A DNA stretch of 60,000 bases from Membranipora membranacea (lineage: Eukaryota; Bryozoa; Gymnolaemata; Cheilostomatida; Membraniporidae): contig OU612068.1 in assembly GCA_914767715.1 (NCBI GenBank), forward strand, positions 4,838,001 through 4,898,000. The letters run 5' to 3'. The first letter of the stretch is position 1. Each line of letters starts with the position of its first letter. The translations under genes were made by a program, and so were the position numbers. Under the pieces are notes generated by a model. It was not told where the DNA came from. It saw only the letters and a program-made list of their open reading frames with translations, and did no database searches. Shown here one piece after another: positions 24,101 to 35,923 of the stretch.

Positions 24101-26034
24101 CAAGTATCACCAAAGCACACCAATGACTCATAGTATAAGTACAAGGTATAAATAAACATTCGCAAGAATATACCACATTACAAATAAGCAAGGCAAGTGG
24201 CAACCCTCTTAGTCAGGTTATGCCAATTCAAGAATGCCACAAAAAGACAACCGCTTTGGGTTAAATCATTGACCTCTTTTCGAGATCTTCTTTTGAAGCC
24301 ATACAAGGCATTGACCTCTTTTCGAGATCTTCTTTTGAAGCCATACAATTCACAGCCTCAAGGCTAGCAACCAAAGGATTGATGAGTTTAAGTCTCCCAC
24401 AATTCAATACCAAGTGATCACATGACTTCCTTGTTGTCAGATCAGTACTTTATAAAACACGTTGGAGTTGTCGGGGCTTGTTGGGAGGGCCAGACGACTC
24501 TAACTATTGGAGCTGCGCTGAGATACTTGAGCATTTGTTGTGGATTAATTTCAGTCTAAAAAACAACTTTAGGAAAGTTTGATTTTCTTTGTCGGAACTC
24601 TGTTCCCACTCATTTCTAACGCTGGCTCACAGGATAATTTTGTAGCATATAGCTTTTCCACAAAGTCTGTGTTCTGTTGACTATTTAACCCTTTAAAATG
24701 CTTCCAATGATGTTATAGTCATACAGCTTGGGTAATATTTTACTCGCTTACCAGATATGTGAGCATAGCAGGCCAGCTGGCGCCGTAGAAGTGATGATCT
24801 CCAGACATTTCTTCGCTTGGATAGTTTGAGGAACCAGTGTTGTAATAATCAGGTGCTCTATTCTACAAATCAGTCGAACAGGTATTTAGATTGAGAGTTG
24901 ATCCCAGAGACATGCCTATGCATGGATGATGCAGTTTCTTACTTGAAGATGACCATGAAAAACAGAGCATGGACTAAAAGACAAAGTGGCGAGTAACAAG
25001 GCAGCCAAAAAAAGGTACACACACATTATCTATTGAGATAATCAGGCAGAAACAACTCAGCAAAATTAAGTCTATAGAACTATAGGCTGTTAGTTGACTA
25101 CAAAGATGATGATAAACAAAAGTTCCATCAAAGTGAATAATGAGTTGTCTTCCAACCTATGACGACTGTAGAATACTGTCTAGTTTAGTTATACAAACGT
25201 ACAGATGATAAAGCACTGCCTATCAGAGCACCGCCTACTGCACCAGCACCGGCAGCCACTGACGGATGTATACGACCACCAACTGGTGAGCGCTCTTGTT
25301 GCTGATAATTTCCTCTGGGAGGAGTCTTCTTGAAAGTACCAGGACTTCTAGAAAGGTTAAGGTTAAAGGGCAACCAAGGTTTCAAACAACTTCTCATTGA
25401 TGGCCATTGATTAATAGCAGATTGCACCTTCTGCATGGGGAAAAAGACAAAATATAATTCGGATGATTATTCAGCCAGAATTCTTGTGAAACATTTCTTC
25501 CATCAGGTACTCAAACTCAGCTAAAAGAGAATACCACATAGCAGTTTCCTGTTCCTGTTATTATTTAGCCTGTGCTCTATAATTATTACAGCAAAGTCTT
25601 GGAACCTCCCCTAAACTGAAGTGTTACCCAGCTTAGAGTGAGCAACTACTTTGAGTTTTGCATCGCGTAATGCACAAAGCTGATGCTGCCCAGCACATTA
25701 TTTGCTACCCATTAATGCATTGCTGCGAAACCTTGGTTGCCCTTTAAGTGAATTGGTTAGAAGTCATCAGGGCTGTGCGTGATGTTCAAAAGGTAAAGGT
25801 GTTGTCCGTAGTAGAAGTAAATACATTGAAAGCGATGAATGAATGGGTTCAGTGACACTTTATATGCATTGGGAGACCTTTAGTATTGAAACAGAAAGAA
25901 ACTAAATGTAACTGGAAGCATTGCAGTCTCAAATTTGGACAAATTAAATTATCTCTATCAACCTATAAAAAATTGTTTTTCCTGTTGATTGCTTCACTCT
26001 TATTTATAACTTACCTTGATTCGTTTCTAGGCAT
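21120..26034 (-). CDS. CHCHD2/10-like protein, divergent tandem copy (129 or 166 aa)
   Basis: Exons are 26034-26015 (MPRNES plus two bases of the next codon), 25347-25203, an optional 24862-24752 and 21344-21120. Phases agree (2, 0, 0), and the middle exon is 111 nt with phase 0 at both ends, so the protein closes at 129 residues without it or 166 with it. Exon 2 gives a basic N-terminus (GTFKKTPPRGNYQQQ) and a glycine-zipper hydrophobic stretch (AAGAGAVGGALIGSAL), as in CHCHD2. The last exon carries a twin CX9C CHCH domain, CKLELEDFIQC and CQELNSVLVKC, the substrate form for Mia40 import into the mitochondrial intermembrane space. The neighbour upstream is a more standard CHCHD2/10 gene with the same first-exon style and phases, so this is a tandem duplicate that has diverged. 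Intron 1 holds a 385-bp MITE. Function beyond the family is unknown. Confidence 0.82.
21600..21870 (-). mobile_element. Probable tRNA-derived SINE
   Basis: Read on the minus strand from about 21860, a tRNA-like head contains a good B-box (GGTTCAATTCC, near 21793-21803) and a preceding AGCTTTGATAGCAC A-box-like stretch about 50 nt earlier. The tail runs down to about 21600. I saw no second copy in the window, so the limits are approximate. It lies in the long last intron of the divergent CHCHD2-like gene. Confidence 0.45.
23366..23507 (+). CDS. Possible terminal exon of an unknown + strand gene
   Basis: A strong pyrimidine tract and acceptor (TTGCTTATTTTAG) precede an open segment. It encodes a short hydrophobic start (FFVILLPPSF), then CENCLNRPVTIDRWAGD and a proline-rich end before a stop at 23507. 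No upstream exon or family was found, and it lies inside an intron of the opposite-strand CHCHD2-like gene. It may well be chance. Confidence 0.18.
24267..24350. repeat. 42-bp exact tandem duplication
   Basis: A unit starting CATTGACCTCTTTTCGAGAT is present twice (24267-24308 and 24309-24350), nearly identical throughout. On the minus strand the unit is open in a frame that reads MASKEDLEKRSMPC and keeps phase across the copies, but no exon model supports coding. It lies in the last intron of the CHCHD2-like gene. Confidence 0.8.
25363..25747. mobile_element. TTAA-flanked MITE, copy 1 (385 bp)
   Basis: The element has perfect terminal inverted repeats that read AAAGGGCAACCAAGGTTTC inward, and TTAA at both ends. 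TTAA target duplications are typical of piggyBac-type transposons. No coding frame is present. A second copy at 52935-53319 has exactly the same length and differs at about nine positions that I counted by eye. The left end lies only 15 bp from the acceptor of exon 2 of the CHCHD2-like gene, in its intron 1. Confidence 0.85.
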
Positions 26035-26903
26035 TCTGAGGACGTTTCATATTGAGCAGATTTACGCTCTATAAATGGCCTCAAATCAATTTTTAATGAT
26101 GTCAGAATAATCTCGCACTATTGCTTTGGGTGCCTGTTCAAAGAGCGTTCATCTCCACTATTTATTTATCGGAATATACCACCTAAATAATATTTCCTCT
26201 TGATTTGTTTCCTTTGTGTAGTGTAACACAAATAAATGACCAATATTCAAATTAGAGCACCTGTGCACTGTGTAGTATGATAAAATAACGCAATCATGCC
26301 CGATCAAACCAAATCCTGTCTTCTGGCACCCATCCAAATGGTCACAGTGAAGCTGCTCTAACTGTAGAACCATTGATAGTAGAAAGAACAAGACATGTAA
26401 ATTTAATCTAGTCAACTATTTGATTATATGTACACCTGCGTACACATTGGTGACTAAATGAGTTGCCTCCCCAGTGATATTAAGGAGATAACTACTAAAA
26501 TTTGACATTACCAAGGGATTTCTGATTGTGCATGAACGTTGTTAAGTGAGAGTATGATCAATGAACTGAAGAGGGAGTTCATCGGTATGATCAGCCAACA
26601 AATTTTTTATTATTTGCATTTGATGTATTTGACATTAAAAACACTGGCAATATTAGAATTGACAACAGCTATTCAAACAAAATCAGTCTTCTCTGTATTA
26701 AAGCTACAGACAAACTTGTTTTCCTGATAATATTTGTAATTGTCTTACTAACAGTTTATGTATATCAAGCACCACATCAGATATATGAAAAACTCACACA
26801 AAATAGGTATGATAGAAAACCGTTTGGAAATCATTATAGGAGAGATAAAACATTCGAGTTTCTCTGACGCCATGATGAGTTACTTTCAAAAGTATCCCCC
26901 CAG

Positions 26904-28288
26904 TTACGAAGACAATCCTGCAAATTGAAAAGGGAGCGAATTTTCATAAAAAGAATACACAGACAGGAATCATTCAGTGGCAGATGTATTATCTCAAAGC
27001 ATAGCATGTCTGTGTCCATTAATTTGTAGATATGTGTAGCAACTATTGTTGATAGTTCTTTATTCTTTACCTAACAGAACAATGTCAATTGATCCTATAA
27101 CAACGTACCATATTGCAACCTGCAGTCTTTGAGAGCTTCATTGAATCCATAGCATAAGTTCAGGTCTCCAGCGTTACTTTTGGCACATTGTAAGAAGCTC
27201 TCCATATGTTGAGCACAAGGGTTCGCCTGCTGTTGCTCATATCCTTGTTGTGCAGGTGCTCCCTGCTGAGCGACATCGCTGCCGTGTCCTCCACCTCCTG
27301 TCAGAGCATGTCCGACCATGTGTCCCTACAATATAAAGTGTCACCATCAGTAGTAAGCTCATACATGTTATCATATACAGAGAATTTGGTTGTTGCTCAG
27401 AGTTGTCACAACGCAAGCCTGGTATAATTGCATAAACGTATTGAACACCCACCAACAGGGGTGAACGAAGTCTATACTTGAAGGTCTGTTTTGTAATACC
27501 AAACCTAGGCCCTAGAATATAAGTGACGACATGATTATACACTTACGACAGCTGAGCCAATAGCTACTCCACCAGCAGTGGCAGCCATCTGTCCCATCAA
27601 ACCAGGTTGTTTAGCCTGTGGTGCTGGAGGATGTGCGGGAGGGGCAGGAGCGGGTGCCCGTGCTGGAACACGAGGAGGTGCTCTAGACCTCATTCCTCCG
27701 CCACCACTAGATCAATATAAACAATATGCATGACTACGGGCGTATCCAAGTGGCATATGTTCAGGCAAATTAATAGTAGACAAGTAGACTAAGGAGTTAG
27801 ACTGACTTCATAAGTCCACAGGGGACCAATCTCAATCTACAACAATTCAGTTGACTAGACGACCAATCACAAAGTGCTTCCCACAGCAACAATGTGGCAG
27901 GAATATAGGCCGATATTTTTCTGTATAAGAGCAACGAAGGTTACGGTACAAGCAATAATGTTCATATTGGTACAAGTATGTCTAACTCCTTGGTACAACC
28001 AAGGAAGGAGTAACAGGTTACTCCTGTTACCCTGTTACTCATTGGTGCAGCACACCTGTCATGAAGTGAATTATTATAATATACATTATATACATACAAA
28101 TGATATCAATACAATAGAATGAAATTAAAAACCAAGCCAAGAAACGATAGGATTGGAAAGTCTGACTGATGGGAGTAAAAATAACATGATCAATGATCAT
28201 TATTGGACTAATTAATTAAAATACATATAATTACCTAAGCTCATAAATGAGTAGTTGGCCTCATTACTTACCCTGATCGCCTTGGCAT
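26904..28288 (-). CDS. CHCHD2: CHCHD2/CHCHD10 mitochondrial CHCH-domain protein (135 aa)
   Basis: Exons 28288-28272, 27706-27547, 27325-27109 and 26917-26904 join to 135 residues. The order is MPRRSG, a proline/alanine/arginine-rich N-terminus that fits a mitochondrial signal, a glycine-zipper hydrophobic segment (MAATAGGVAIGSAVGHMVGH), a glutamine-rich linker, and a twin CX9C CHCH domain (CAQHMESFLQC and CYGFNEALKDC). It ends CRLQYGLSS, very like the GLSS end of vertebrate CHCHD10. Human CHCHD2 and CHCHD10 are about 142-151 residues. The family acts in the intermembrane space with MICOS and respiratory-chain regulation, and CHCHD2 can also act in the nucleus. CHCHD2 and CHCHD10 split within vertebrates, so the symbol means the common family. 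A divergent tandem copy lies directly downstream. Confidence 0.93.
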
Positions 28289-28566
28289 TTTCAGTTGTTT
28301 AGTATTGACAAATTTCCAGCAAATTTGATTATGTTTGAGCTCCTTAGTTTGAGTTATGCAAGGCAATGCTGAAGCAAAATAATTTGCACCGTGATTTTTA
28401 GCCTGAATGTATTAGCCAAATGCAATATATTGTCAATACACTTATCGTCAGAATTGTGGGTGCAAGTCATTTTTCTCAAGCTAACCTTTGTGTATGGGGA
28501 GGCAACTCCAACATCTGATATGAGGAAAGACACCATACTGACTCTCGTGATCTGACTGGGCCACAG

Positions 28567-28850
28567 AATTAAATTCTTTTCTTAGAATGGAAATAGTATC
28601 ATACCATCATGCAGTTGGAACACTTAACACAGGGGCTCATCTGAAATTGATCTGATTGGCTGTCCCTACTAGCATGAATTATATAGCCTGGGAAATCAAC
28701 TTCTTTACAAAACTGCAGACAGTATTAAAATGCCTTCAACGTCGATGATTTGGGCTTTTCCAGAATGCTACTAGGGACGGGCTATTTTTGCAAGCCCATT
28801 GTTTGGCAAAAGAAAGCTAATGATGCTATTCCAGATATGGAATTCAATGG
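28567..28850 (+). repeat. Interspersed repeat R280, copy 2
   Basis: Homologous to 3851-4132, with the same internal inverted GTCCCTA.TAGCAT / ATGCTACTAGGGAC pair. It lies upstream of the CHCHD2 start, between that gene and the end of NELF-E. Confidence 0.7.
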
Positions 28851-29586
28851 ACTGGGCATGTAGATCACTGATAAACTCGGCTATCATTACCACAAAGCAG
28901 GGTCGTAAGGCTAAGTATGCATCATGCGTGAATTGAATTTGCGCATGTGCAAGAACAATGAGTTTAGTTTGGGCTCTTAGTCTGATTGCAACTTTGGAAA
29001 GGGGAAATGGGATAACCCCTGCATAAACTGTCAATCAAAATTAGCTAATAATGACCAGAGAGGATAACTATTAATAACAAATCCGCACGCTTTGGGGAGT
29101 ATGTCACCAGAGCAGGTAGCCAATCAGATGGCTTCGGAATTCCGAGACTCAATTTTGCAGAGATCAGCTCATGCCCAGAGCTGAGCATGCGCAGAATGGA
29201 AAGACACTGGTTTACAATCTTTATGTTACTTGAGAATCTGAATAATTTTGTAACTTGAGCCGTACACTCACCAGTACCTTACAACATGCTCATCACTATC
29301 GAATCGACCATCTTTAATATATATAAATATTAGGATAATAACATTATCCTCGAACGTAATTACATGTTTCGAAATAGATTTTTTAAAAATGCCACACCAG
29401 TCATTTAGCTAGATTTGATTTTCTAATACGACTTTCATTTTATAATGTTATTCAAAATATGCCTGCAATCAGTAAAACTAACTCGCATTCAACATAATGC
29501 CTGCAAATAATATGGGCAATTTTATTTTTCTTCGTTTGATCTTGAATAAAGATCCTAACTAACTAACTAATGTTGTTTGCACCACT
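28851..29586. other. Intergenic between CHCHD2 and NELF-E
   Basis: No exon or known repeat seen. The 3' end of NELF-E lies at its upper border. Confidence 0.45.
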
Positions 29587-29592
29587 TTTATT
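29587..29592 (-). terminator. Polyadenylation signal of NELF-E
   Basis: AATAAA on the minus strand, 128 nt after the NELF-E stop codon. Confidence 0.6.
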
Positions 29593-29719
29593 TACAGTTA
29601 TTTACAATAAAAAAGTAAATATACATAACGGATCGGTAAACATCATCGACAAAGATTCTTAAAACTTTTACAATATTCAAGAAAGTGACTGAGATATTCA
29701 TAAGAGTTGTAACTGTGTT

Positions 29720-32700
29720 TCATCCGAACATATCATCATCGTCATAAGATACCATGTCACGATTTGGTTGTGCAACAGACTTAGGTTCTGGTGGCTGTAA
29801 AAATCGATAACTGGCAATAAGCATAACAGCATATAATCATCATAGATAATACAAAAACGCACTACTCTATACACGGAAACTTTTCTAGCTATATGTTCGT
29901 ATTGTCGGCATTACCAAGTTCATCAGCTTTAATCAAGTCAGCTATTTTCTTCCCATTGTGTCATATCAGGTAAAATGCGATTGGGCCATGTCAATTCCAT
30001 GTTTAAATTCTAGTTCCCAAGTTTTAGTTCTACTGTTGTATATTGTTTATGTAACAATTGTTTACGTGGACATCATGAAATGGTAGGCTTACCTCAGGGT
30101 TATTTTTATCATAGTTGACGCGACTGCGATAGCTGCCTTTCTGTTTTCTAGCTATCTCCACATCTAAAGTTATTGAGCCGACCATTGCACCATTGAACTT
30201 AGCCACTGCATCATCCGCAGCCTCCGTAGTGTCAAACGTCACAAAGCAGGCGTTTAGAGGTTGATTTGAGCTACAATGAACATATTAGAGCAAGGTTCTG
30301 GAGAGAAGATGACGGGTTGTCATATAAAACATATTACATAATGTCACAAGTTGTATGACAAATAAAACACCAGGTTGAATTTGAGAACTGTTAATTCAAA
30401 AAAATAATGGTAAAATAGAACCATGTTACCCTCCTTGGCAAAGTCTGCATGCATTTTTATTTTTTAGTAACTCAATTCAGACTAATGAGAACAAAATTAG
30501 GAGGTTCTGAGATGTTGGATTTAAATTGAGCGCCCCATATCTAATTCACTGGTAGAATTCCTCATGAACATTATTGCGATTCTTCACGAGGATCAGGGTT
30601 ATAGTACTTCAAGCCAATCTATGAGCGCTTGCGTACCCCACTTGTTAGCTGTCTAATCTTTGAGACTAAAGACTTGGTAAGAAATGGACACAAGATCAGT
30701 GTGGCTTGTATCATATATAACAGGTCATTGCAGAGGAACATCATTACATAATAATTCATAAAAAAACTTGTGGCATCAATATGATTACGTACACATAAAA
30801 CAGACTTACTGTCGTTTTATCTCCATTCTTGTTTCTATGACCTTCAAACCTTCTTTAGTAAAAGTCTCTTTCAACATGGTTTCAGTTATACCCTGACCTC
30901 TAACAAACACAATAGGACCTCTGCGGGGCTGACCACTCCGCTCCCCTCGATGTGCGGAGGCTGGAACAAAGTTATCTCTGAGGTTTGGTCGGCTAGGCCT
31001 ACCTGCACTGCCACCCTCACTCTTTAATAGAGAAAAGAAAAGCGCATAGAATAAAAATGATGATGATGGCTCTACTGGACACGTGAAGTCAGTGGAGATG
31101 CATTAACTTGTAAGGATTATTTAATAAATTCCATAGAAGCTGCTGAATATGGGTAGAATCGTTGACCGACGGCGCAATTATAAAGACAGCGCTATAAAAT
31201 ACTAAATTTGTAAATATCATACAGAACCTAGATAGATTGTACGCACCTCATCATTTGCAGTGCTGTCCGCAACATTATATGGTTTGTAGGCGGCTATTGA
31301 CGAGCTCTGTCTCTCTAAGCCTTCCTGCAGAAATAAAACAATTCATATACCACTGGTTCATATACCACTGGTTTTATACACAGACTGAGATTCATATACC
31401 ACTGGTTTTATACACAGACTGAGATTCATATACCACTGGTTTTATACACAGACTGAGATTCATATACCACTGGTTTTATACACAGACTGAGATTCATATA
31501 CCACTGGTTTTATACACAGACTGAGATTCATATACCACTGGTTTTATACACAGACTGAGATTCATATACCACTGGTTTTATACACAGACTGAGATTCATA
31601 TACCACTGGTTTTATACACAGACTGAGATTCATATACCACTGGTTTTATACACAGACTGAGATTCATATACCACTGGTTTTATACACAGACTGAGATTCA
31701 TATACCACTGGTTTTATACACAGACTGAGATTCATATACCACTGGTTTTATACACAGACTGAGATTCATATACCACTGGTTTTATACACAGACTGAGATT
31801 CATATACCACTGGTTTTATACACAGACTGAGATTCATATACCACTGGTTTTATACACAGACTGAGATTCATATACCACTGGTTTTATACACAGACTGAGA
31901 TTTATATACCACTGGTTTTATACACAGACTGAGATTCATATACCACTGGTTTTATACACAGACTGAGATTCATATACCACTGGTTTTATACACAGACTGA
32001 GATTCATATACCACTGGTTTTATACACAGACTGAGATTCATATACCACTGGTTTTATACACAGACTGAGATTCATATACCACTGGTTTTATACACAGACT
32101 GAGATTCATATACCACTGGTTTTATTCACAGACTGAGATTCATATACCTCTGGTTTTATACACAGACTGAGATTCATATACCACTGGTTTTATACACAGA
32201 CTGAGATTCATATACCACTGGTTTTATACACAGACTGAGATTCATATACCACTGGTTTTATACACAGACTGAGATTCATATACCACTGGTTTTATACACA
32301 GACTGAGATTCATATACCACTGGTTTTATACACAGACTGAGATTCATATACCACTGGTTTTATACACAGACTGAGATTCATATACCACTGGTTTTATACA
32401 CAGACTGAGATTCATATACCACTGGTTTTATACACAGACTGAGATTCATATACCACTGGTTTTATACACAGACTGAGATTCATATACCACTGGTTTTATA
32501 CACAGACTGAGATTCATATACCACTGGTTTTATACACAGACTGAGATTCATATACCACTGGTTTTATACACAGACTGAGATTCATATACCACTGGTTTTA
32601 TACACAGACTGAGATTCATATACCACTGGTTTTATACACAGACTGAGATTCATATACCACTGGTTTTATTCACAGACTGAGATTCATATACCTCTGGTTT

Positions 32701-35696
32701 TATACACAGACTGAGATTCATATACCACTGGTTTTATACACAGACTGAGATTCATATACCACTGGTTTTATACACAGACTGAGATTCATATACCACTGGT
32801 TTTATACACAGACTGAGATTCATATACCACTGGTTTTATACACAGACTGAGATTCATATACCACTGGTTTTATACACAGACTGAGATTCATATACCACTG
32901 GTTTTATACACAGACTGAGATTCATATACCACTGGTTTTATTCACAGACTGAGATTCATATACCTCTGGTTTTATACACAGACTGAGATTCATATACCAC
33001 TGGTTTTATACACAGACTGAGATTCATATACCACTGGTTTTATACACAGACTGAGATTCATATACCACTGGTTTTATACACAGACTGAGATTCATATACC
33101 ACTGGTTTTATACACAGACTGAGATTCATATACCACTGGTTTTATACACAGACTGAGATTCATATACCACTGGTTTTATACACAGACTGAGATTCATATA
33201 CCACTGGTTTTATACACAGACTGAGATTCATATACCACTGGTTTTATACACAGACTGAGATTCATATACCACTGGTTTTATACACAGACTGAGATTCATA
33301 TACCACTGGTTTTATACACAGACTGAGATTCATATACCTCTGGTTTTATACACAGACTGAGATTCATATACCACTGGTTTTATACACAGACTGAGATTCA
33401 TATACCACTGGTTTTATACACAGACTGAGATTCATATACCACTGGTTTTATACACAGACTGAGATTCATATACCTCTGGTTTTATACACAGACTGAGATT
33501 CATATACCACTGGTTTTATACACAGACTGAGATTCATATACCACTGGTTTTATACACAGACTGAGATTCATATACCTCTGGTTTTATACACAGACTGAGA
33601 TTCATATACCACTGGTTTTATACACAGACTGAGATTCATATACCTCTGGTTTTATACACAGACTGAGATTCATATACCACTGGTTTTATACACAGACTGA
33701 GATTCATATACCACTGGTTTTATACACAGACTGAGATTCATATACCTCTGGTTTTATACACAGACTGAGATTCATATACCACTGGTTTTATACACAGACT
33801 GAGATTCATATACCACTGGTTTTATACACAGACTGAGATTCATATACCACTGGTTTTATACACAGACTGAGATTCATATACCTCTGGTTTTATACACAGA
33901 CTGAGATTCATATACCACTGGTTTTATACACAGACTGAGATTCATATACCTCTGGTTTTATACACAGACTGAGATTCATATACCACTGGTTTTATACACA
34001 GACTGAGATTCATATACCGCTGGTTTTATACACAGACTGAGATTTTCAAATGGAGTTTATAGTTTCTTTATTTATATTAGCTTGAATTCAACTAAACTAG
34101 TTCGAGGTTGTCTTCATGTAAGTTAGCACTATATTTTGGTTAGTCTAAAATTTAGCTAATTCAAGTGCGTGCATGAGGGCATAATTTTCCTCCTGCAAAT
34201 AAATTTTTCTCCTTCAAGGGTAAGTGACAAATTTACACAATTCTTGCAATCATGAGCTGCTAATAGACATATAGTTGACATATGACCGATTTCACAAACC
34301 TTTGAGGATGAACCGACTGTTCTGGCTCGCTTGAACTGCTTGGCTTTGTTTGATGAGTCTACTTTGATCACACCAGACTTAAGTAACTTTTTTGCTTGCT
34401 CTATGAAATAGACATGATATTATTGTGATATGATGCTGTAACATAAAGCTAAGTCAAAATGGATTAGCGGACATACCACAAACATAACACCTGGATTTGG
34501 TTGTTTTTTTGCGGATGGCCGTTTAACAGGAAGCACAGTGAGTTGGACACAATGGCAATTTTCATAGTTACTATGAATTACAGAATAAAATTGATATGCC
34601 TACCCTGTTCTAACCAACACATATTATAATACATACGACTGATATGGATTTGGATGTGAATAACAGTAGTTTTGTACACAATTGTTGAATGTCTCACATA
34701 CCAATTTGACGTGACACTGACCTGTAGCAGCCTCTGCTGCCTCACTAGTTGTTCTCTTTAAATTCTTCTTTTCCTTATCGGAATCTGGAGGTCGAGAGGT
34801 CGCTGCCTTTATCTGTGCTAACTGCTTCTTCTACATATCAGAAAAAAAAACAATTTCAGTTAATTACAAACTTTATATAGGCCTACTCGTTTTAAATATC
34901 TGATACATGAGCCTAGGGTCCTATTCAATTAAGAGCTACATTTACAGAGCAGGTAGGGTTACATTCAGCTATGGAAAACAAATATCCTTGAACTAATTAA
35001 GATTCATCATTGCATAGATAACCAACCTGTATTGACCAGTGCATATCAAACATCTAGGTAAGATGGTTTGCAACAGTAGATGGGAGTAAATAAAGTTAGA
35101 AAGAATGCCCCTGCATTGTCACTCCGATGACAACCTCACTATCATGACCTAACTTTACTTACCTTCAACTGAATCCAAAACATGGGCGGGTAGCTTATCA
35201 AGACATGCTAATTAAGGGCAGGATGGATTATTGTTGTATGTCTAGTGCTGTCCCTGTGCTGTCTGACCAGTCTTTTACAGCAGCAGGGTTCGAACATTGA
35301 GCTGGCGGGGAGGATGCTAAATGTAGGCTATAACTTTTTTGATAGTTGGACTGACTTGACCAATCAATGATTTGAATGAGGGGGGTTTCTTTGAATGAGC
35401 TAGCTACCTCTCTTTCCCTCTCTTCAATGAACCAGGAGGCGTTCATTGGCCATATTAATATGTTTGAAAATATCATGATGATGATTATTGATTCATTATT
35501 GGTTGAATGGTTGAATGTTCAATTATTCCAATGGAAATAAAGTCACAGGGGTGACTGGACTGAATTACATTAACATAAACTTATAATTTACTAGGTAGCT
35601 AGTTTAGTTACTTACAAGCTTTCTTAATTGAGCAAACTTTCTTTTCAGCTCCTCCTCCTGCTCTGAAAGCTTGCTTGGGAACGTCATGTACACCAT
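29720..35696 (-). CDS. NELFE: Negative elongation factor E (277 aa, 7 exons)
   Basis: Exons 35696-35616, 34830-34722, 34400-34300, 31324-31247, 31021-30810, 30270-30093 and 29794-29720 join in phase to 277 residues. The N-terminus (KLSEQEEELKRKFAQLRKLK) is the helical segment that binds NELF-B. ATEQAKKLLKSGVIK and FKRARTVG are near-diagnostic NELF-E motifs. An RRM covers about residues 159-233, with GPIVFVRGQGITE as RNP2 and ACFVTFDTTEAADDAV as RNP1 and helix 2. The C-terminus is acidic (SYDDDDMFG). NELF-E is the RNA-binding subunit of the NELF complex that holds Pol II in promoter-proximal pausing. The arginine-aspartate dipeptide repeat of vertebrate NELF-E is missing, which explains the length (human about 380). 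Intron 3 is almost wholly a minisatellite. Confidence 0.95.
31341..34041. repeat. 34-bp minisatellite, about 79 copies, in NELFE intron 3
   Basis: The unit begins TTCATATACCACTGGTTTTA and continues TACACAGACTGAGA. About 2.7 kb is near-perfect head-to-tail repetition. Variants are few: CCAC to CCTC, TATACAC to TATTCAC, one TTCAT to TTTAT and one CCAC to CCGC. The paired TATTCAC + CCTC variant recurs near 32125, 32669 and 32941, spaced 16 and 8 units apart. CCTC alone recurs every 2-4 units from about 33337 to 33950. The array ends 16 nt before exon 4, so it supplies sequence close to the branch-point region. On the NELFE sense strand each unit contains GTATAAAAC. Confidence 0.97.
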
Positions 35697-35778
35697 TATA
35701 ATGTTTCTCTGCAGTTGTTGGAGTTAGAATTTGGATAAATACAACTCTTTTGTGAGAGAAATGAATGAAGGCCTTAAC

Positions 35779-35923
35779 TCACAGGTATACTCCAAAACCT
35801 GGGATTTTGGCAATGTTTGACTGCCCCCCTTGAGTTTTTGTTGTTTTGTTGACAACAAAACAACAAAAACTCAAGGGGGGCAGTCAAATATTGCCAAAAT
35901 CCCAGGTTTTGGAGTAGACCTGT
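35779..35923. mobile_element. 145-bp near-perfect palindromic fold-back element
   Basis: The left arm from 35781 reads ACAGGTATACTCCAAAACCT and the right arm is its inverse, ending at 35923 with ACCTGT. Nearly the whole element pairs, meeting at TTGTTGACAACAA. GCCTTAAC occurs at 35771-35778 and again at 35924-35931, an 8-bp target-site duplication. Shorter decayed relatives are at about 56937-57017 and 59480-59533. It lies just upstream of the NELFE start codon, so it may overlap the promoter or first-exon leader. Confidence 0.85.

Noticed and set aside
25203-25347. Likeness of AGAVGGALIGSAL to the hydrophobic core of prion protein
   Set aside because: The same glycine-zipper pattern is normal for CHCHD2, and the CHCH exon found at 21344 settles the family.
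26158-26415. Secreted 85-residue protein on the minus strand
   Set aside because: The start looks like a signal peptide, but the rest has no domain, and no good donor or neighbour exon could be found.
31341-34041. CRISPR-like regular repeats
   Set aside because: Units are contiguous with no unique spacers, and the array lies in a eukaryotic intron; it is a minisatellite.
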